NCBI GenBank assembly: GCA_021773435.1
Contig: JAJFKC010000009.1
Location: 1-64,000, forward strand
Reading direction: 5' to 3'
Length of the DNA: 64,000 nucleotides
From: Porticoccaceae bacterium
GTDB taxonomy: Bacteria; Pseudomonadota; Gammaproteobacteria; Pseudomonadales; Porticoccaceae
The translations under genes were made by a program, and so were the position numbers. The notes under the pieces were generated by a model. It saw nothing but the letters and a program-made list of their open reading frames with translations. It made no database searches and was not told the origin of the DNA. This document shows positions 25,561 through 34,757 of this stretch, piece by piece. Within the stretch, counting starts at the first letter, position 1, and every line of letters begins with the position of its first letter.

Positions 25561-26607
25561 ATGGAATACCGAAAACTCGGCAAAACAGATCTCGACGTTA
25601 GCGCTATTTGCCTGGGCACAATGACCTGGGGTGAGCAAAACAACCTCGATGAAGCTCTGGAGCAAATGGACTATGCTGTTGCCGAAGGGGTGAATTTTTT
25701 TGATACCGCAGAGATGTATCCGGTGCCGCCCAAAGCCGAAACTCAGGGAGCAACCGAGACCTGTGTTGGCGAATGGTTTGCCCGGCGGGGTCAGCGCGAT
25801 AAAGTAATCCTGGCGACCAAGTGTTCTGGACGCTCGGATGCAACCGGTGACTGGAAGCATCTGCGCGGTGGTCCGCGTCTGAGCCGTGAGCACATTAATC
25901 AGGCAGTGCGGGATTCTTTAACGCGTTTGCAAACCGACTATATCGATTTATACCAGGTGCACTGGCCGGAGCGCACTACGAACTTTTTTGGTCAGCTGGG
26001 CTATAAGCATCGTCAGCAGGACGATCTGGTGGCCATCGAGGAAACCCTTGGTGCGTTATCTGATCTGGTGAAGGAAGGCCTGGTGCGCCATATTGGGGTG
26101 AGTAATGAAACCCCCTGGGGTGTGTCTGAATATTTGCGCGGCGCTCGCGAGCGTAGTCTTGAACGAATTGTCAGTATTCAAAACCCCTATAACCTGCTTA
26201 ATCGAAGTTTCGAGGTGGGGCTGGCAGAGATGGCCATTCGTGAAGATGTCGGTCTGCTGGCGTATTCGCCGCTGGCTATGGCAACCTTGAGTGGCAAATA
26301 TATGAATGGTCAACGGCCAGAAGGTGCGCGGCTCACCGTTTATAAACGCTTTCAGCGCTACTCCAGCGAATATGCGGTGGCGGCTTCTGAAGCCTACGTA
26401 AATCTTGCTCAAGAGCATGGCCTGGACCCTGCGACCATGGCTTTAGCCTTCGTTAATTCCAGACCATTTGTGACCAGTAATATTATTGGCGCGACCAAAT
26501 TGGCGCAGTTGAAAACCAATATTGCCAGCATCAATGTCGAGTTGTCGGAAGAAGTGGAGAAGGGCATCGATGCCATTCAACTACAGTTTTCGAACCCTGC
26601 TCCTTAA
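25561..26607 (+). CDS. NADP(H)-dependent aldo/keto reductase (Tas-like)
   Basis: 348 residues, the length of E. coli Tas. YRKLGKTDLDVSAICLGTMTWGEQN, an FFDTAEMYP Asp-Tyr catalytic region, and DYIDLYQVHWPER with the catalytic His are present. The segment SVQNPYNLLNRSFEVGLAE resembles the NADP-binding S-Q-N-x-Y-N stretch. Tas-type enzymes reduce aldehydes or ketones with NADPH; the physiological substrate is unclear. Strong SD. It stands alone, divergent from the rhodanese gene. Confidence 0.86.
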   Translation: MEYRKLGKTDLDVSAICLGTMTWGEQNNLDEALEQMDYAVAEGVNFFDTAEMYPVPPKAETQGATETCVGEWFARRGQRDKVILATKCSGRSDATGDWKHLRGGPRLSREHINQAVRDSLTRLQTDYIDLYQVHWPERTTNFFGQLGYKHRQQDDLVAIEETLGALSDLVKEGLVRHIGVSNETPWGVSEYLRGARERSLERIVSIQNPYNLLNRSFEVGLAEMAIREDVGLLAYSPLAMATLSGKYMNGQRPEGARLTVYKRFQRYSSEYAVAASEAYVNLAQEHGLDPATMALAFVNSRPFVTSNIIGATKLAQLKTNIASINVELSEEVEKGIDAIQLQFSNPAP

Positions 26608-26695
26608 CTGATAGGGCGCCTCTTAGGTTATTGGTTGCACCGTAGGTATAGGGTGTATAGAGTAAAATAGGCCAGACAAGTATGTTCGACGCGCT

Positions 26696-27118
26696 TTAAT
26701 GTCCCTTCACCATCATCGTCAAACGCGAGACGCAGACCAGGCGTTCCTGATCATCACGAATAATAATTTCCCAGACATGGGTTGAACGACCCAGATGGAT
26801 GGGCCTGCCGGTGCCATAAACGTAACCTTCGGACACCGAGCGAATATGATTGGCCGTGATATCGAGACCCACACAATGCACCTTTTCAAGGTCTAAACAC
26901 AGCGCGGCGGCGTGGCTGCCAACAGTTTCTGCGAGCAGGCAGGACGCGCCACCATTAAGAATGCCCATGGATTGCCGAGTGCGGTGATCCACTGGCATGC
27001 GGGCGACGATATAGTCATCACCGCATTCAATAAATTCAATACCAACATGGCCTGAGGCGCTATCGATAGAACTTTCGTTGATAGCATCCAGAGATACTTC
27101 GCTGTGCCAAATACTCAT
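26696..27118 (-). CDS. Hotdog-fold acyl-CoA thioesterase (MenI/YdiI-like)
   Basis: 140 residues. It aligns well from memory with E. coli YdiI/MenI: SIWHSEVSLDAINE, HRTRQSMGILNGGASCLLAETVGSHAA (the catalytic Glu lies in LAETVG), VGLDITANHIRSV, and ICVSRLTMMVK at the end. YdiI hydrolyses 1,4-dihydroxy-2-naphthoyl-CoA, a step in menaquinone synthesis, but also other aryl-CoAs. No other menaquinone genes are here, so the real substrate may differ. The ATG at 27118 fits the YdiI N-terminus and has AGG 4 nt upstream; the TTG 15 nt earlier is unlikely. Confidence 0.82.
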   Translation of the reverse strand: MSIWHSEVSLDAINESSIDSASGHVGIEFIECGDDYIVARMPVDHRTRQSMGILNGGASCLLAETVGSHAAALCLDLEKVHCVGLDITANHIRSVSEGYVYGTGRPIHLGRSTHVWEIIIRDDQERLVCVSRLTMMVKGH

Positions 27119-27136
27119 TGCCTGGATTTCCAATTG

Positions 27137-27157
27137 TTTAGGGTTTAGGGTTTAGGG
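27137..27157. repeat. Three TTTAGGG heptamers
   Basis: Exact TTTAGGG at 27137, 27144 and 27151, in the leader of the thioesterase gene. The unit is identical to the plant telomere repeat; with only three copies it is best read as another short tandem duplication. Confidence 0.8.
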
Positions 27158-27210
27158 TGATTTTCCTGTGCGGTTTTGACGTGTTTACGTGCGCCATTTA
27201 ATTGTATTGA

Positions 27211-28983
27211 CTACTGGGGATAGAGCGGCCGTAATTCTGTCAGTCTGGATTCCTTATGGTCAACGGGTGTTTGATGGATGGCTGCCAGGTGTTTTGTTAA
27301 GGTGTCAAGATCAGGCTGGTTAGTACCCGTTTGTGCAATCTCGCCACTATTTTGTTCGGTTTCGTTTTTCATCTTGCTATATAAACAATTATCCAGTTGT
27401 TGAAACAAAGGCTTCAGCGCCGGATCCTTTGCACGCAGTGCCACCTGGTCAAGGGTGTGTATGCTTTGGTCATGCCAATGGCTGCGCGCCCACTGAATAA
27501 TGGCTTCCCGCAATCGAGCGTGGTCTTGGTTGCTGGCGGCAATACGGATCGACTTAAAGCTTGCGTTGTTGCTGTCGGCTTGCCCGTGGCCGGTAGTCAC
27601 TGCTGAAAAATCGTAAGAGCCGGAGCCTCGGCCACGCCACCAAAGTATGGCGAATGTGAGCGCTACCAGTGTAAACAAGATATTCGTCGTCACTAGCAGG
27701 GTTGTTACCCAGGTGACAGTAGGAGCGCTGTCACTGATCATTCCATTGGATAATATGGGCCTTGAAGCCACGTCGGTGGGAGGTGGTACCGGCTGAGTAC
27801 TTTCCGCGAGGCTAGTTGTACCGGGTAATACCTGAAATGTTTCGCTGGGCAGGATGCTGGTTTGCATACGGTCATTGGCAATATCCCACCATTGGATTTT
27901 TACTTCCGGTAAGGTTAACGGGCCAGGGGTGCTAGGCACGATAGCCATGGACTCAGTACGCCTACCCATCAGGCCTTTGGGGCTGGTGTTATCTTCTAAC
28001 TGGGGTTGATCTTTGTATAACTTAAAGTCCGGCTTCTGCTCTAACTCTAGAGGGGGCAGCTGGGCAGCGGTCAATCCCAATGCGGTCAGATTGATGGTGC
28101 GGGTCACGGGTTCGCCCACGGTCATGGTGGGTTTCTTGTCCCCCCAATTATCACTCAGAGTTACCTTGAGCGCCGGTAGCCAAAGCGTATTTGACGCTTG
28201 ATCAGGTCCTGGTTTAATCGTTAAAACCAGGGCTTCGGTAGCAACGGCGATACGTCGCCGATTGTAGTCGATACGAGCGACACCTTGATGCCGCACCGAG
28301 GGAATAGTCAGCTCGCCACTTTTTTCTGGAATAATCGCGTATTGGTTTTCGACGACAATATAGTTTTCGCCACCCAGCTGTTTTTGATATTGGCTTTCAT
28401 TGAGGGGGATTACCTGGGCATTAGCAATCTCCAGTTCACTCATTTCAAAATTACTCAGGGGCACCGCAGTATAGAGCCGCAGGGTTAGTAAAGCCTGTTC
28501 CTGGACATAAACACTGCTTTTCTCAAGCGTTGCTTCAGAATAAATTTGTGCGCGGGAAGCCTTGCTATAGATTGGTTTGCTGACAATTATTTCAAACGCG
28601 TCGCTCACCTCACCCTTAAAACTGAAACTGGGAATAATGAGATTACCTGCCTTTTTAGGACTCAGTGTCAAAATCCAATGGGTATAAGATTCGCGCTTGC
28701 CGTTATTGTTAGAGAATCGACTTTGCCGATTGCGGCTAATAATCTCGAAGTCTGTTTCAAGGTGTGTAAAGTCCGGTTCCCCAAACAGCACTTGTTTATC
28801 GAAAGAAACCGTTAACCTCAGTGTCTCTCCTAGAGTTATTTCCTGCCGATCTACCTGGGCTACCAAATTACCAGCGTTCAGAAAAGCGCTATATAAAAGT
28901 AATAAGCCCACCAGGCCCGAGCGCACGAGATTCCGATAGATATCCTTTTCGCTGATCAACTGGCAAAGCATGCCTACTACCAC
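27211..28983 (-). CDS. batD: BatD-family protein (Bat operon)
   Basis: 590 residues. An N-terminal hydrophobic segment (about 18-38, signal or anchor) precedes an Ig-like BatD domain (VAQVDRQEITLGETLRLTVSFDK). A second hydrophobic segment near residue 425 (VTTLLVTTNILFTLVALTFAILWW) anchors it. The C-terminal region is cytoplasmic. Bat proteins contribute to oxygen/oxidative-stress tolerance and aerotolerance in Bacteroides, and associate with MoxR ATPases. The start is GTG because AGGAG lies 8 nt before it; it overlaps the VWA-TPR gene by 7 nt. Last gene of a tightly packed operon. Confidence 0.82.
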   Translation of the reverse strand: MVVGMLCQLISEKDIYRNLVRSGLVGLLLLYSAFLNAGNLVAQVDRQEITLGETLRLTVSFDKQVLFGEPDFTHLETDFEIISRNRQSRFSNNNGKRESYTHWILTLSPKKAGNLIIPSFSFKGEVSDAFEIIVSKPIYSKASRAQIYSEATLEKSSVYVQEQALLTLRLYTAVPLSNFEMSELEIANAQVIPLNESQYQKQLGGENYIVVENQYAIIPEKSGELTIPSVRHQGVARIDYNRRRIAVATEALVLTIKPGPDQASNTLWLPALKVTLSDNWGDKKPTMTVGEPVTRTINLTALGLTAAQLPPLELEQKPDFKLYKDQPQLEDNTSPKGLMGRRTESMAIVPSTPGPLTLPEVKIQWWDIANDRMQTSILPSETFQVLPGTTSLAESTQPVPPPTDVASRPILSNGMISDSAPTVTWVTTLLVTTNILFTLVALTFAILWWRGRGSGSYDFSAVTTGHGQADSNNASFKSIRIAASNQDHARLREAIIQWARSHWHDQSIHTLDQVALRAKDPALKPLFQQLDNCLYSKMKNETEQNSGEIAQTGTNQPDLDTLTKHLAAIHQTPVDHKESRLTELRPLYPQ

Positions 28984-30884
28984 CGTTGGCTCTCCTGTTT
29001 GTTTTGGCGCTGATTCGTAGATTGTTTATTCAGCTGGGCTTCGTAAGCAAACTTGCGACGTAGCAGACCGCCGGGATCGTCGGGTACTCGGCGCAGCATT
29101 TGCTCCAGGGCCTGGCGTTCTTCGTTGGAAAGATCCGATGGCGGCTCTGATCCTTGTTCTGCGAGGCTGGGTGGCTTTTGTTCGCTTTGTTGATCATCAG
29201 GTTTTGCTTGATCCTGTTGTTCATCTTTTGCTGAATCAGCGTCAGGATCAGCTTTGTTTGTTTGTGAGGGATCTTCGTTCTCAGCTGGATTATTTGAATC
29301 CGAGTCCTTTGATTCAGAATTCTTTTGTTCAGAGTCTTTTGATTCAGAACTCTGGGATTCAGAACTCTGGGATTCAGAACCCCGGTCTTCTGACTCTTGC
29401 TCATTTTCAGAGCCTTCCTGATTTTGGTCCTTCTCTTCATTTTGGCCCTGGTTCTGATCTTGCTGCTGTTGTTCCTGCTTTAGTGCTTCTTCGACCAGTT
29501 TTTTGTTAAAAGACGCATCTTGATGGTCAGGTTGTGCGGTTAATACCTCATTATAGGATTTTAAAGCCTCTTCAAGTTGACCTGTCCTGGCAAGACTATT
29601 GGCCAGGTTATAGTTGTTGGTGGGATTGACATCTTGTCCAAATATCTGCGCCGCAGCATCGAAGTTTTCATTACGATAAGCGGAGGCGCCTTTCCAGTTG
29701 GGATTATTAAAAGTTTGCTCTGCCTTCTCCGTGTCGCCCCCTTTAAAGGCTTGGTGGGCTTGTTGATCGGGGGTTTGCCAGAGATCTTTCCATTTTAGGT
29801 TCTGCCACTCAAGCGCGTCACTAGGTTCACTGTAAAAAACTGCAGGAGCGATCAACAGCAGGGCGATAAGATTGCGCCGAAAGCCAAAAAGCGCAATGGG
29901 CAGGGTCAGTAGCACGAGCCAGAAGCCACTATCCTGCCAGGTATCAAAGGTGCGTTGCAGGCGCTGGGTGTCGGTGTTCGGTGAAGTATCAAGACCGGCG
30001 ATCAGTATATCGAGGTCGATGCCATTCGCGGTGAGTTTGGCGTAACGCCCGGCGTTATCCCTGGCTAATTGCCGTAGCGTTCGAGCGTCGAGCTTGGCAA
30101 TGACGATATTGCCCTGCCGATCTTTAACAAAGCCACCCCCCTTGGCGGGGATAGGCGCACCATCGGCGCTACCCAGGGCTAACACCGATAGCCGGAATCC
30201 CGCCATGCTTTTTAGCAAGCTACTGATACCGTCGGCATCGCCTGGGGTCATACCATCGCTGATAAGCAGCAGGTCACCTCTTTGATGGCCCGCTTGAAGC
30301 ATAATTTCCAAACCTTTTTGCAAAGCAGCGATGGGCTTGCTGCCCGCAGCGGGCATGATATTTGGGTGCAAGGAGGGAACCAGCGAGATAATGGTTTCAG
30401 TATCGTCTGTCAGCGGTGTCACGACATGGGCATCGTTAGCATACGCGATTAACGCGGTGGTGCCTTCCCGGCGCTGGGTTAGGAGATCGGTGAGCTTTAG
30501 GCGGGCTCGGGTGAGGCGATTGGGCTTGATATCTTCAGCCAGCATCGATGGCGATAGATCCAGCAAAATCACCAGAGGTTTTTGTTGCTTGTGGATGGGC
30601 AGGGGTATCTGTGTCCAGCTGGGCCCCGCCAGAGCGATAGCACAGGCAACCCAGAATAGTAGGCTCCACAGGTGGTGTCGGTGCTTTTTCTGGACTGCTT
30701 CGCTATCAAGTAAATAGGGCAAGAGGTCAGCGGAGATAATGTTTTTCCAGCTTCCGGCTTCCTGGCGGTGGTTAAATAACCACCAGGCAAGCAGCAACGC
30801 TGGCAATATAGAGAGTAACCACCAGGGCCGAAGCCAGTGGAATTCGTTTAGAGTGCTCAGTCCGGCCAACATTTTGTCAAACAT
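28977..30884 (-). CDS. batB: VWA–TPR protein (BatB/BatC fusion)
   Basis: 635 residues. Two N-terminal hydrophobic helices (about 18-36 and 55-75) precede a VWA domain with the MIDAS motif DLSPSMLAED. Further hydrophobic segments lie near residue 320-350. TPR-like repeats follow (about 400-480: ASAYRNENFDAAAQIFGQDVN). A highly acidic, repetitive linker comes next (QNEEKDQNQEGSENEQ, then SES/SKDS units). In Bacteroides BatB (VWA) and BatC (TPR) are separate genes, so this is a fusion. The ATG at 30884 has GGGG 7 nt upstream and was preferred to the GTG at 30896. It overlaps batA by 8 nt. Confidence 0.82.
   Translation of the reverse strand: MFDKMLAGLSTLNEFHWLRPWWLLSILPALLLAWWLFNHRQEAGSWKNIISADLLPYLLDSEAVQKKHRHHLWSLLFWVACAIALAGPSWTQIPLPIHKQQKPLVILLDLSPSMLAEDIKPNRLTRARLKLTDLLTQRREGTTALIAYANDAHVVTPLTDDTETIISLVPSLHPNIMPAAGSKPIAALQKGLEIMLQAGHQRGDLLLISDGMTPGDADGISSLLKSMAGFRLSVLALGSADGAPIPAKGGGFVKDRQGNIVIAKLDARTLRQLARDNAGRYAKLTANGIDLDILIAGLDTSPNTDTQRLQRTFDTWQDSGFWLVLLTLPIALFGFRRNLIALLLIAPAVFYSEPSDALEWQNLKWKDLWQTPDQQAHQAFKGGDTEKAEQTFNNPNWKGASAYRNENFDAAAQIFGQDVNPTNNYNLANSLARTGQLEEALKSYNEVLTAQPDHQDASFNKKLVEEALKQEQQQQDQNQGQNEEKDQNQEGSENEQESEDRGSESQSSESQSSESKDSEQKNSESKDSDSNNPAENEDPSQTNKADPDADSAKDEQQDQAKPDDQQSEQKPPSLAEQGSEPPSDLSNEERQALEQMLRRVPDDPGGLLRRKFAYEAQLNKQSTNQRQNKQESQRW
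29341..29385 (-). repeat. Three 15-nt units in the acidic linker of the VWA-TPR gene
   Basis: GATTCAGAACTCTGG occurs at 29341-29355 and 29356-29370, with a third degenerate copy at 29371-29385. They encode SESQS repeats, in frame. Confidence 0.8.
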
Positions 30885-31866
30885 CTGAAGCCCCACTGCG
30901 TCTTAACCCAGCCAGTAAAAAACTGGCAATCAGGGCCAGGCCAAGGGGCCAATAAAACAATGCTTTGGTGGGGCGAAAAGTTTCGGCATCTTGAGCAACG
31001 GGTTCAAGCTCATCAAGTCTAGCGTAAATGCGGGCCAGGTCTTCTGGATTACGGGCGCGAAAATATTGACCGCCGGTCTGCTGGGCGATGCCCGTTAAGG
31101 TGTCCTCGTCAAGATCTACAGACGGGTTGATGCGGCGAGTGCCGAACAGGCTGCGACGTAGTATCTCATCGGCACCGATACCGATGGTATAAATCTTAAC
31201 GTGATAGGCGCTAGCCAATTCTGCTGCTTTGAGTGGTTCGATCTCGCCGGAGGTATTGGCACCATCGGTGAGTAAGATCATCACCCGGGCATTCTCAGGC
31301 CGATCTTTGAGCCGCTTGACGGCCAGGCCGATGGCATCACCAATGGCTGTACCCTTACCAGCAAAACCGATCAGTGCCTCCTGTAGTAGTGTATTGATGG
31401 TGATGCGATCAAAGGTTAACGGTGCCTGTAAGTAGGCATTACTACCAAATAATATAAGCCCTAATCTATCACCACTGCGCCGCTCAACAAATTCGCCTAC
31501 CACCGTTTTAACCACTGAGAGGCGGTCGACCAAATTGTTGCCAACTTTCATATCAGCCTCTTCCATGCTACCCGAGATATCTACGGCGAGTAGGAGATCG
31601 CGACCGCTGGTGGGCAATGCAATTGGCTCGCCTATCCATTGTGGCCTGCTGGCGGCGATCACTAAAGCCAGCCACAATGATGCCAGCAGCAACCAGGTGA
31701 GCCAGTGTTTAAAACCCGTGCTGCCAGAAGACAGGGCTTCGCTAAGCTCTGCGTAAGCAGGCACAAGCAGGGCCGCACTTTGCCTGGCTAGTGGTTTGCG
31801 CCACCAGCGATACAGCCAGGGTAGCGGCGCCAGGGCCAGGATCCAGGGCCAAATCAGGGTCATCAT
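30877..31866 (-). CDS. batA: VWA-domain membrane protein (BatA)
   Basis: 329 residues. Two hydrophobic segments at the N-terminus (about 3-20 and 55-72) precede a VWA domain with the MIDAS motif LAVDISGSMEEADM and LILFGSNAYLQAP. A final hydrophobic helix lies near residue 305-322. VWA domains bind protein partners through a Mg2+; here partners are probably the neighbouring Bat proteins. It overlaps the upstream DUF4381 gene by 4 nt (ATGA), showing coupling. Confidence 0.86.
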   Translation of the reverse strand: MMTLIWPWILALAPLPWLYRWWRKPLARQSAALLVPAYAELSEALSSGSTGFKHWLTWLLLASLWLALVIAASRPQWIGEPIALPTSGRDLLLAVDISGSMEEADMKVGNNLVDRLSVVKTVVGEFVERRSGDRLGLILFGSNAYLQAPLTFDRITINTLLQEALIGFAGKGTAIGDAIGLAVKRLKDRPENARVMILLTDGANTSGEIEPLKAAELASAYHVKIYTIGIGADEILRRSLFGTRRINPSVDLDEDTLTGIAQQTGGQYFRARNPEDLARIYARLDELEPVAQDAETFRPTKALFYWPLGLALIASFLLAGLRRSGASDV

Positions 31867-32411
31867 TGATGTACACCTTTTTTCAACCAGCCAGCGGCAG
31901 CACGATGTAGTTGCATACTTTGTTCTGTTTTTAAAGCGACAGGGTTTTTCTGGTAGAGCAAATTATCGATATCCATCCGATTAATATGCTGCGCCAACTG
32001 ACCACCCGAGCAGGTATCGAGCATGGCAAAGAGCTGTTCTGTTGGCATAGCGTCTGATTCGGATTTGTTATTGAGCAACGCACTGTTATTTGCATTGGGG
32101 GAATTACCTTCCTCAGTCGATAGCGAGGGACTTCGACTGATCGCCGCACGCCGCACAATGCCAAATAAAGTCTCAACAAATAAACGATCGTCATTATTGT
32201 GTTGATAGTTCTCCCAACACTGTTTGATCAGGCTGTTGGCTTCTCGACGGAAATATAGGTTTTGCCGCCGCGTTAATAAGTAACGGACGGTAAACGCTAA
32301 CGCCAGGATGAACAGTAAGGTCAGTAGCCACCAACCTGGCGCCGGTGGCCACCAGCCAATCGCTTCAGGGAGATGAATATCTCGTAATTGCGCCAGCGGA
32401 TCAGGATTCAC
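31863..32411 (-). CDS. DUF4381-family membrane protein
   Basis: 182 residues. A proline-rich short start (MNPDPLAQLRDIHLPEAIGWWPPAPGW) and one membrane helix (about 27-47, WLLTLLFILALAFTVRYLL) fit the DUF4381 family, which is typically found in Bat/MoxR operons. The remaining cytosolic domain has no known function. It overlaps both neighbours by 4 nt (start with DUF58, stop with batA), so the operon is translationally linked. Confidence 0.82.
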   Translation of the reverse strand: MNPDPLAQLRDIHLPEAIGWWPPAPGWWLLTLLFILALAFTVRYLLTRRQNLYFRREANSLIKQCWENYQHNNDDRLFVETLFGIVRRAAISRSPSLSTEEGNSPNANNSALLNNKSESDAMPTEQLFAMLDTCSGGQLAQHINRMDIDNLLYQKNPVALKTEQSMQLHRAAAGWLKKGVHQ

Positions 32412-33436
32412 GAGGGCCGCCGCGCGGTTTTTTTGCTGCTATAAACTGTTTGTAAGAGGGGTATCACGGGCTGGGCGGTGTCAATGCTCAGGTAAGTGGC
32501 GCGTAATTTTTGCGCAGACCCTTGCAGGGCATCGCATTGCTGTTGCCTGCGCAGTTCGTAGCTTTTGCGAATTTTTGTATCTCGGCTGTTTAGAATGAAA
32601 CGACGTTTGCCGTCGCTCACTGAGTAACTGCCCGCAGGCGGCAGGTGACTATCCAGGGCGTCGCGAATATGGCACAGGGTGAGGTCGCAGTGGCGGGACA
32701 ATTCAAAAAGATGGCGTTCGCTGTCGTGATCAAAATCATAGAAATCACTGATGATGACAACGGTAGAGCCGGGGTGAGCGACGCGGCGACTGTATTCAAG
32801 AATTTGTCGTAGTGAAAAAATATCAGACTGGCGATTTACCAATGAAACGCTGGCATCGACGAGGATTTTTATTAACTGGAGCACACTGTGGCGACTGCGC
32901 CTGGCTCGGATATCCCGCTGCTCCGTTGCAGCAAAGACCAGCCCGCCAACCTTATCGCCAGCATTGAGAGTCGCCCAGGCGAGGGCTGCTGCGACTTCAC
33001 AGGCGGTAACCGCTCGGGTTTTTTGACTGCCAAAAAACATGGTCTGGCGTAAGTCCGTGACCAGCAATACGGGGCGTTCCCGCTCTTCACGAAACAGCTT
33101 GGTATAAGTCTGAGTGGAGCGGGCGGTGACGCGCCAGTCAATGGAGCGGCCATCATCACCGGGCTGATAAGGTCGTACTTCGTCAAAGTCCATGCCGCGA
33201 CCGCGCAGCCTTGATCGATGTCCGCCTGACATCACCGCTCGTGGTGACTGACGCGGAAACAACGTGAGTTTCTTTGCCGCGTGGCGAAGACCCACCAAAT
33301 CTTCTGTGCTGGCGGCGACATTGGCTGGTAGCTTACCGATTAAATCGCCAGCTAAATTGCCGACTGATTTGCCGACCGATGTATTAGCGACAATAGTAGT
33401 GTCGGAGAAATTTTTGCTGGTTTGATCTTTAAACAT
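32408..33436 (-). CDS. DUF58-family protein (MoxR partner)
   Basis: 342 residues. The signature GMDFDEVRPYQPGDDGRSIDWRVTARS is the DUF58 motif. DUF58 proteins are VWA-like partners of MoxR ATPases; they are thought to deliver substrates or metals, or to help fold complexes. No membrane helix is evident. Four-residue repeats occupy the N-terminus (VGKS, VGNL, AGDL, IGKL), encoded by in-frame 12-nt units. It starts 1 nt after the moxR stop and overlaps the next gene by 4 nt. Confidence 0.85.
   Translation of the reverse strand: MFKDQTSKNFSDTTIVANTSVGKSVGNLAGDLIGKLPANVAASTEDLVGLRHAAKKLTLFPRQSPRAVMSGGHRSRLRGRGMDFDEVRPYQPGDDGRSIDWRVTARSTQTYTKLFREERERPVLLVTDLRQTMFFGSQKTRAVTACEVAAALAWATLNAGDKVGGLVFAATEQRDIRARRSRHSVLQLIKILVDASVSLVNRQSDIFSLRQILEYSRRVAHPGSTVVIISDFYDFDHDSERHLFELSRHCDLTLCHIRDALDSHLPPAGSYSVSDGKRRFILNSRDTKIRKSYELRRQQQCDALQGSAQKLRATYLSIDTAQPVIPLLQTVYSSKKTARRPS
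33330..33377 (-). repeat. Four in-frame 12-nt units in the DUF58 gene
   Basis: AGCTTACCGATT, AAATCGCCAGCT, AAATTGCCGACT and GATTTGCCGACC (33330-33377) encode IGKL/AGDL/VGNL/VGKS. The unit keeps the reading frame. Confidence 0.68.
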
Positions 33437-33437
33437 A

Positions 33438-34406
33438 CTAAGCGGAAGGAACGCTCGCTATTAGTGCATCGATGACTTGATCGGCGTTGATGCCGTTGGC
33501 CTCGGCCTCGAAACTGAGTATTAGTCGGTGCCGAAGGATGTCGGGCATGACTGCTCGAATGTCGTCTGGCGTCACGAAGTCCCGACCATCGAGCCAGGCC
33601 TGGGTTCGGCTACAGCGATCAATGGCAATAGTCGCCCGTGGGCTAGCGCCATATTCCAGCCATGAGCCCAGCTCGTCGCCATAGGCTTCAGGCTTACGGG
33701 TAGCGTTGATCAACTGGACTAAATATTCTTCGATGTTGTCGGCCATATACACCTCCAGCACAGACTTTCTTGCCGATAAAATTGTTTCGGCACTGACTTT
33801 AGGTGGTTCGGGTAATGTATTTCCCGATGCTTCGTTACGCGCTAATTGCAATATCTTGTGCTCGGCCTCTGTGCTCGGGTAGTCGACTTTGACATGCATC
33901 AAAAATCGATCAAGTTGTGCTTCTGGCAGGGGGTAAGTGCCCTCCTGTTCGATGGGATTTTGTGTCGCCATAACCAGAAATAATTCGGGTAGGGGATAGG
34001 TTTTACTACCGACACTGATCTGTCTCTCCGCCATGGCTTCAAGCAGGGCGGACTGAACCTTGGCTGGTGCGCGATTGATTTCATCGGCGAGGATCAAGTT
34101 ATGAAAGATGGGGCCGGCCTGAAACTCGAAGGTGCCATGCTCAGGGCGATAAATATCGCTGCCGGTAATGTCGGCGGGGAGCAGATCGGGGGTGAATTGA
34201 ATACGATGAAAATCCCCCTCTATGCCATTGGCCAGGGTGTTAATGGATTTGGTTTTGGCCAGGCCGGGGGCTCCCTCTACGAGCAGGTGACCATCGGCCA
34301 GCAGCGCCATTACCAGCCGTCGAGACAGAGTTTGCTGACCAACGATACAGACATCGAGATAGTCGATTAGAGACTGAATTTGTTCGGCGTGGTTAGATTC
34401 ATTCAT
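33438..34406 (-). CDS. MoxR-family AAA+ ATPase
   Basis: 322 residues, standard for MoxR. Walker A VEGAPGLAKTKS (about residue 43), Walker B LILADEINRAPAKVQSALLEAM, sensor 1 LVMATQNPIEQEGTYPLPEAQLDRF, and a C-terminal ATPase lid region are all visible. MoxR ATPases act as chaperones that load metals or fold VWA-containing partners; the following DUF58 and VWA genes are the usual partners. It is first in the operon, divergent from pyrD, so its promoter lies in 34407-34757. Confidence 0.9.
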   Translation of the reverse strand: MNESNHAEQIQSLIDYLDVCIVGQQTLSRRLVMALLADGHLLVEGAPGLAKTKSINTLANGIEGDFHRIQFTPDLLPADITGSDIYRPEHGTFEFQAGPIFHNLILADEINRAPAKVQSALLEAMAERQISVGSKTYPLPELFLVMATQNPIEQEGTYPLPEAQLDRFLMHVKVDYPSTEAEHKILQLARNEASGNTLPEPPKVSAETILSARKSVLEVYMADNIEEYLVQLINATRKPEAYGDELGSWLEYGASPRATIAIDRCSRTQAWLDGRDFVTPDDIRAVMPDILRHRLILSFEAEANGINADQVIDALIASVPSA

Positions 34407-34757
34407 TACTGGTTTTTTGGTCCATTATCTGCGGGTTTTAGTTGCTGCCGTTTGGTTGGCTGTTGACGGTATTTGTCGTGCCAAAATTTTCATGCGCGAT
34501 TGTAATGTTTCTTCGCGCTGGGATGGAATACTGTTTGATGGTTTATTTAGCGATTGATTCACGACTCTCTATGATGAAATTACTTAAGGCTGGTTCCATT
34601 GGTATCGACAAATTTCTAGGAAGTGGCACAGGTATAGTTAGAAACCAAAGCCTTATACTTTGCGCACAAGGCCGGGCTGCTTAGGTGACTTACGTAGCTT
34701 AGGTGACTTGGCGCAAGCCATCATTTATCCTTGCCAACCCAATTTTTCGAACATCCT
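34407..34757. promoter_or_regulatory. Divergent spacer, moxR / pyrD, with an 18-nt-period repeat
   Basis: 351 bp without a credible gene (a + ORF at 34442-34684 has no SD or recognised domain). It holds the promoters of the Bat operon and pyrD. GCTTAGGTGACTT occurs at 34679-34691 and 34697-34709, 18 nt apart, about 50-80 bp before pyrD. No clear SD precedes the pyrD ATG. Confidence 0.45.
34679..34709 (+). repeat. 18-nt-period direct repeat upstream of pyrD
   Basis: Two exact GCTTAGGTGACTT copies are separated by ACGTA. They lie about 50-80 nt before the pyrD start, where an operator or leader element would be expected. Confidence 0.65.

Noticed and set aside
27137-27157. Telomere sequence or eukaryotic contamination
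   Set aside because: Only three copies, inside bacterial spacer DNA flanked by ordinary gammaproteobacterial genes.
34442-34684. 80-aa + strand ORF between moxR and pyrD
   Set aside because: No SD, no recognisable motif, and it lies in the divergent promoter region.
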